DNA from: Candidatus Gerdarchaeota archaeon
GTDB lineage: Archaea; Asgardarchaeota; Heimdallarchaeia; JABLTI01
DNA: 37,650 nucleotides
Direction of reading: 5' to 3'
Assembly (NCBI GenBank): GCA_016840945.1
Contig: JAEORJ010000385.1
Location: forward strand, 1-37,650
In this document: piece after piece, positions 33,101-37,650 of the stretch
How positions within the stretch are numbered: position 1 is the stretch's first letter
Layout of the letters: each line of letters opens with the position of its first letter
Program-made: the position numbers and the translations under genes
The notes under the pieces: generated by a model
Told to the model about the DNA's origin: nothing
Databases searched by the model: none
The model's input: the letters and a program-made list of their open reading frames with translations, nothing else

Positions 33101-36100
33101 AGAGAAAATTATGAAAATGTGCCGTAAAACAACATATAATCCTTTCCAAGCGTCATTTTTTGGTTTATATAATATTAATGATAAACCTGATACTATTAAA
33201 ATTATCATAGGTGGTATATTCATTGCTGTTATTGATCCATATTCCAATCCAGCACTAAAATCAGTTATCCCTGTACTATTCAACAATTCTTGATAAATAT
33301 CTGAAGAATACATTGTAAGGGTAAGTATAAAATTTAATCCAATTAATAATCCTATAACTAAAAAGATGATACCAAAAACCATTCCTACTAAATTTCGAGC
33401 TTCTTTCTTTCTGTTCTGTTCTATCTCATAAATCTTTTTTCGTTCTTCATGAGGTAAAGCTGCTAATGGAACCGCTTGAACATAACTAGATGATCGATAA
33501 TAATCAGTTGTTGGTCTTTCTGGAATAGAACGACTTGGATGTTCTGGTTTGATAATTTCTGTTTGAGTTATTCTCATAGTAGCTCCACAATAACTGCAAA
33601 AATTGTTATAGGTAGGATTTTCTTTAAGGCAATTTGGGCAAGCAACTTTATCTACAAAACTATGACCACAAAAATTACAGAAAAGATTCTTTATAGGATT
33701 TTTTTCTTTACAATTTGGGCAGATTATGCCATCATCTGTTGTTCCATTTTTTTCATTTAAATTCTTATCTCTATTTTGATCATCTACCATTAATAACTCT
33801 CCAGATAAAATATGATTTATTTCCTAATTTTCATTATTCTATTAGCAAGCAACATTTTAAACCATTTTATTCTAATGATTTTTTTAATTTATACCAATTT
33901 TTAGATGTTTTTAAAGGATTTTTGTCTAATAATCTCAAAGATAATTTGATAATTAAACAGCTAAAATATAGGTGAGTGTTTTGGTTATCATTTCAGGAAT
34001 ATTATTTGACTTCGATAGAGTACTGTCTTCAATAATTGTTAGGTTAGGCTGGCCTTATTATCATGCGTTAAAAAAAGTTAAACCATCAATAAAGAAAGAG
34101 GAGATTTTATTCTCATTAAATGAGACAATTAAGATGTATCTCAAAGGGCACAAACGTACACCGTTTTATGTTCTCAATATGGTTTATAAAATAAGTAAAA
34201 CATTACAATTGAATCTTAAACAAACATTCAAGTTCATAGTTTATCTTTTGATCTTAATTAAGAAAAACAATAACAATGTAACACCTGAAGAAGGTGCAGA
34301 TAGAGTTTTGCATTATGTTACTAAGCATTATAAAACAGGCTTAGTCACTCATGCGGAAAGAGAAGTAATTCAACAAGCTCAAAAGAAATTCAAGTATTTG
34401 AAAAATATTGATGTACTAATTACTCAGCAAGATCTACAATTTGCTAAACCTCATCCAGATGGATTATTCAAAGCAATGAAAGCTTTACACCTTAATCCTA
34501 AAGAAACGATTTTTGTTGGCGATCTACCACATGACATAGAAGCTGGTAAAAATGCGGGTACAATGACATGTGCGGTAGTTAATTTTAAAGGAGCTGAAAA
34601 AGGGAAACGATTTCTCTTAAATCAGTTTAAGCCCGATTTTATTATTAATCATATTAAAGAACTACCTAAACTACTTATGAATATTGAAAAAAGTAATTAT
34701 TAATTATCATTTATTTTCTAATTCTTTTGGTAATTCAACTATAATCTTTGTTCCTTTCCGTTGATCTTTTGGATCTCTATTTTCAACACTAACTCTACCT
34801 GATAGACTATCGATAATCGCCTTAACTAGTGTTAAACCAAAACCTGAACCATGTACAGATCCTTTGCTACGAGTATAACGGTCAAATAAGAATTTTTTCA
34901 AATCATCACCTATACCAGGTCCTTTATCTAAAAATTCGATTTTCCAATAATCATCAAATTCACCAGAACTAGAAATTACAATGTCAATTGTAACTATATC
35001 ACTTCGATCGCTAATAACAGCATTATCTAAAATATTGAAGAAAGCATCTCTCAACAAATCATAACCTTTGACATAATATAGGCTCGGTTCTAATGAATGA
35101 TTAATTACAATCTCTCTCAAATCATACTTATCTTTGATACGTTTTATGGCTGCTTCAATACTAGTGTATAAATCAATTCTTTGAATTTCAAAACCCATTC
35201 TTTTAACTTTGAAAAATTTATCCATATTAGAGATTAATTCTGCTATACGTAAAATTTCATATTTTGCTTTTTGTTGTTTAGTGATTGTTTCAGAAGGATT
35301 AGTTTCCATTTTCATTAATGATGATTCTATTTGTAATAAAGCATCTTGACAATAATTTTTAGCATCATGAAATAACAAATCAGTATAAAAGTCAATTTCT
35401 GAACGTTCCTCACGTAATATGTTAACTAATCTTCTTAATTCATCAACAGGTTCTAAAATTAGAATAAAAGATGATGGTTTTTCTTCATTTAATACAACAG
35501 CTCTTGCTTTGAAAGATATTGGTTTTCTATCTTTACGTATACATTTAATTTCACTAACAAAGGGTTTGTTATTAATAAAACGTTTATTCATTTCATTAAT
35601 GAAGTGCTTATAACTTTCTTTCGTTTGAAAGAGAAAAGACAAGTCTTCATCAAGAACTTCATTTTTGGTATAAAGTAACATTTCAGTTATAAAATCATTA
35701 ACCCACTCTATTTTCATATTTTCTACTTTAAACATGACTTCTTCTAGTGTGTTAACTAGAGAATCATAAACTTTCAATTTCTCAATTATTTCCTCTTGAT
35801 TTGAGAAATCAATCACCTTTGTATCAAGAAAGGTCATGAATATACCTTTTGAAAGATTGTTTTTGTCAAAAGCATGAGCAGTGATTGTTGTTAATTTATT
35901 GTTTTTTGTAGCAGTAATCAGTTGTGTTTCAAATTCCATTGAACCCTTTCCTTTCAGTGTTTTATTACATTCTAAAAGGAATTGAGCATAATCATCTTGG
36001 TTTTTAAAAAGAAAATCAATTGATTTACTTTTAATGTCATTAAGTGAATATTCAAAAGCATCTTGCCACGATTGAGAGGTCCAAAAGATATTATTATTTT

Positions 36101-37650
36101 TTAGGAATAGCATTGGAAGATCAACGAAATTTATGATTTCTTTGAAATTAGCTTCATCAGTTTCTGGTAAAACCATAGATAGAAGATCAACTGTTAAATC
36201 AAATTCTAAAAGTATAGTTCCAATTATTTTCTTAGAATCTTCATCAATAAATTTGTTAGCAATACCACGTATATAACGCATTTCACCAGAAGGTTTGAAT
36301 ATTCTATAAATGATACTTCTTGAATTTTTCCCGGTAAATTTAGTAAAAGTTTGAATAACCTTTTCTCGATCATCTGGATGAACATAACCGAATGTTGATA
36401 ACATCTTGAAATTATCAAAAGAATAACCTATTACATCTTCAGAATTGTTTGAGGTAAATAATAGTTCATTATTCAGATCGATTAGGGAAAGTCTAATTTC
36501 AAGTATTGGGGTTAAATTTTGAATTGCAGAAAGTAACTTGAAATCAGTAAAAAATGCTTCTAAATCCTTTGAATTGGAATTTTTCATAGATGGTGGGACA
36601 TTGTCTTTTTGCATTTAATTACGTATCCAAGATTTTAATCAATAGTATTTTTTACTAAACTATAAATTATAATTATCTTTAGTTCTAGGATTTTAATAAC
36701 AATTATTTTTATAAAGTTATAATAAAGCAATTTAATATTTTTTTTCCTCTATTATTTCGTTAGATTAAAAAAGCTTAACAGCTAATAACTATAAGTATTA
36801 TTTAGTATTACTATAGAGGGACACTCTATAACCTTGTGGTGCAAAACATGGCTAGTAAAGAGAACGTTTTAGTAGTTGATGGTATTACTAAAATTTTTGG
36901 AAAAGCTAATTCCCCACAAGCTGTTGTAGCTCTTGATAATTTATCTTTGACTATACAAGAAGGAGCAAATTCAATCCTAGGTCCGAATGGTGCTGGTAAA
37001 AGTACTTTAATCAAAGTTCTTCTCGGTTATTTAAAACCTGATAAAGGATCTGCACAACTACTGGGATACGATATTGAAAAAGAAGGTAAGAAGATCAGAC
37101 AAAGAGTTGGCTATATGCCAGAATCCTACACTTTAATTCCAGGTGTTAATGCTGTAAAACAAGTTTCAATGTTAGGTCGTATTGCTGGTCTACCAACTGC
37201 AGAGGCGATGCAAAGAGCCCATGAAACACTGCAGTATGTTGGATTAGATGAAGCTCGTTATCGAAAAGTCAATGAATTTTCAACTGGTATGCTACAACGC
37301 TTAAAATTAGCGCAAGCGTTAGTCAATGATCCCGAATTACTCATTCTGGATGAACCTACAAACGGACTCGATCCAAAAGGTCGTGTAGATATGATTAGTC
37401 TAATTCGTGAAATTACTTATGATAATGGAGTAGATATTATCGTTTCGTCACATTTATTGCCAGACATAGAAGCAACATGTGAATATACTGCCATTTTAAA
37501 TAAAGGAGCTCTAATAACACAAGGGAAAATTGATGAATTAAAATATCAAGAAACAAAAGATCGCCCTGTTCAAACTATGACTGTACGAATAAAGGGAAGC
37601 TTAAATGATTTTCTTATAGCATTGCGAAATGATGGCTTTACTTTCAAGGT

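Overview
The window looks like chromosomal DNA of an AT-rich Asgard archaeon, possibly of the Heimdallarchaeia, though the exact lineage cannot be fixed from this sequence. The main reasons are a cluster of eukaryote-like small GTPases (one Arf/Sar1-like, one Ras/Rab-like, one degenerate) with fused or adjacent longin/roadblock-like domains, an archaeosortase, very large secreted surface proteins, archaeal TATA-like boxes and frequent GTG/TTG starts behind GGAG-type ribosome binding sites. No rRNA, tRNA, CRISPR array, transposase or phage gene was seen.

Layout. 1-2.04 kb: 3' part of a large beta-rich protein cut by the window edge. 2.2-13.0 kb: two giant paralogous genes facing each other tail to tail. 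Each encodes a signal sequence, a CBM9-like domain, a seven-bladed FG-GAP propeller, about nine Ig-like repeats, one transmembrane helix and a cytosolic roadblock/longin-like domain. 13.2-16.4 kb: a diacylglycerol-kinase-type lipid kinase and an orphan alpha-helical protein. 16.44-16.94 kb: a gap with a possible 49-residue ORF and three inverted repeats. 16.9-18.7 kb: sat and cysC (sulfate to PAPS). 18.7-21.5 kb: an S9 peptidase and a HEAT-repeat protein on the minus strand. 21.6-24.4 kb: a secreted beta-propeller protein and two small Cys-rich or zinc-ribbon proteins. 24.5-26.3 kb: a winged-helix regulator and an internally duplicated archaeosortase. 26.4-27.6 kb: a GalT-like enzyme. 27.8-31.4 kb: the GTPase/longin cluster. 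31.4-33.8 kb (minus): a zinc-ribbon CPBP intramembrane protease followed by a hydrogenase-type maturation endopeptidase. 34.0-36.6 kb: a HAD phosphatase and a soluble PAS histidine kinase. 36.85 kb to the end: start of an ABC exporter ATPase gene.

How the genes may work together. The most striking idea is that the two giant receptors display an integrin-like extracellular part and carry inside the cell the same class of fold that the GTPase cluster has fused to its G domains. This suggests surface adhesion or recognition coupled to Arf/Rab-type GTPases. The domain architecture is read directly from the sequence; the coupling is inference. A second novelty is an archaeosortase with a tandem, gaplessly alignable second copy that has lost the catalytic Cys and His but kept the Arg.
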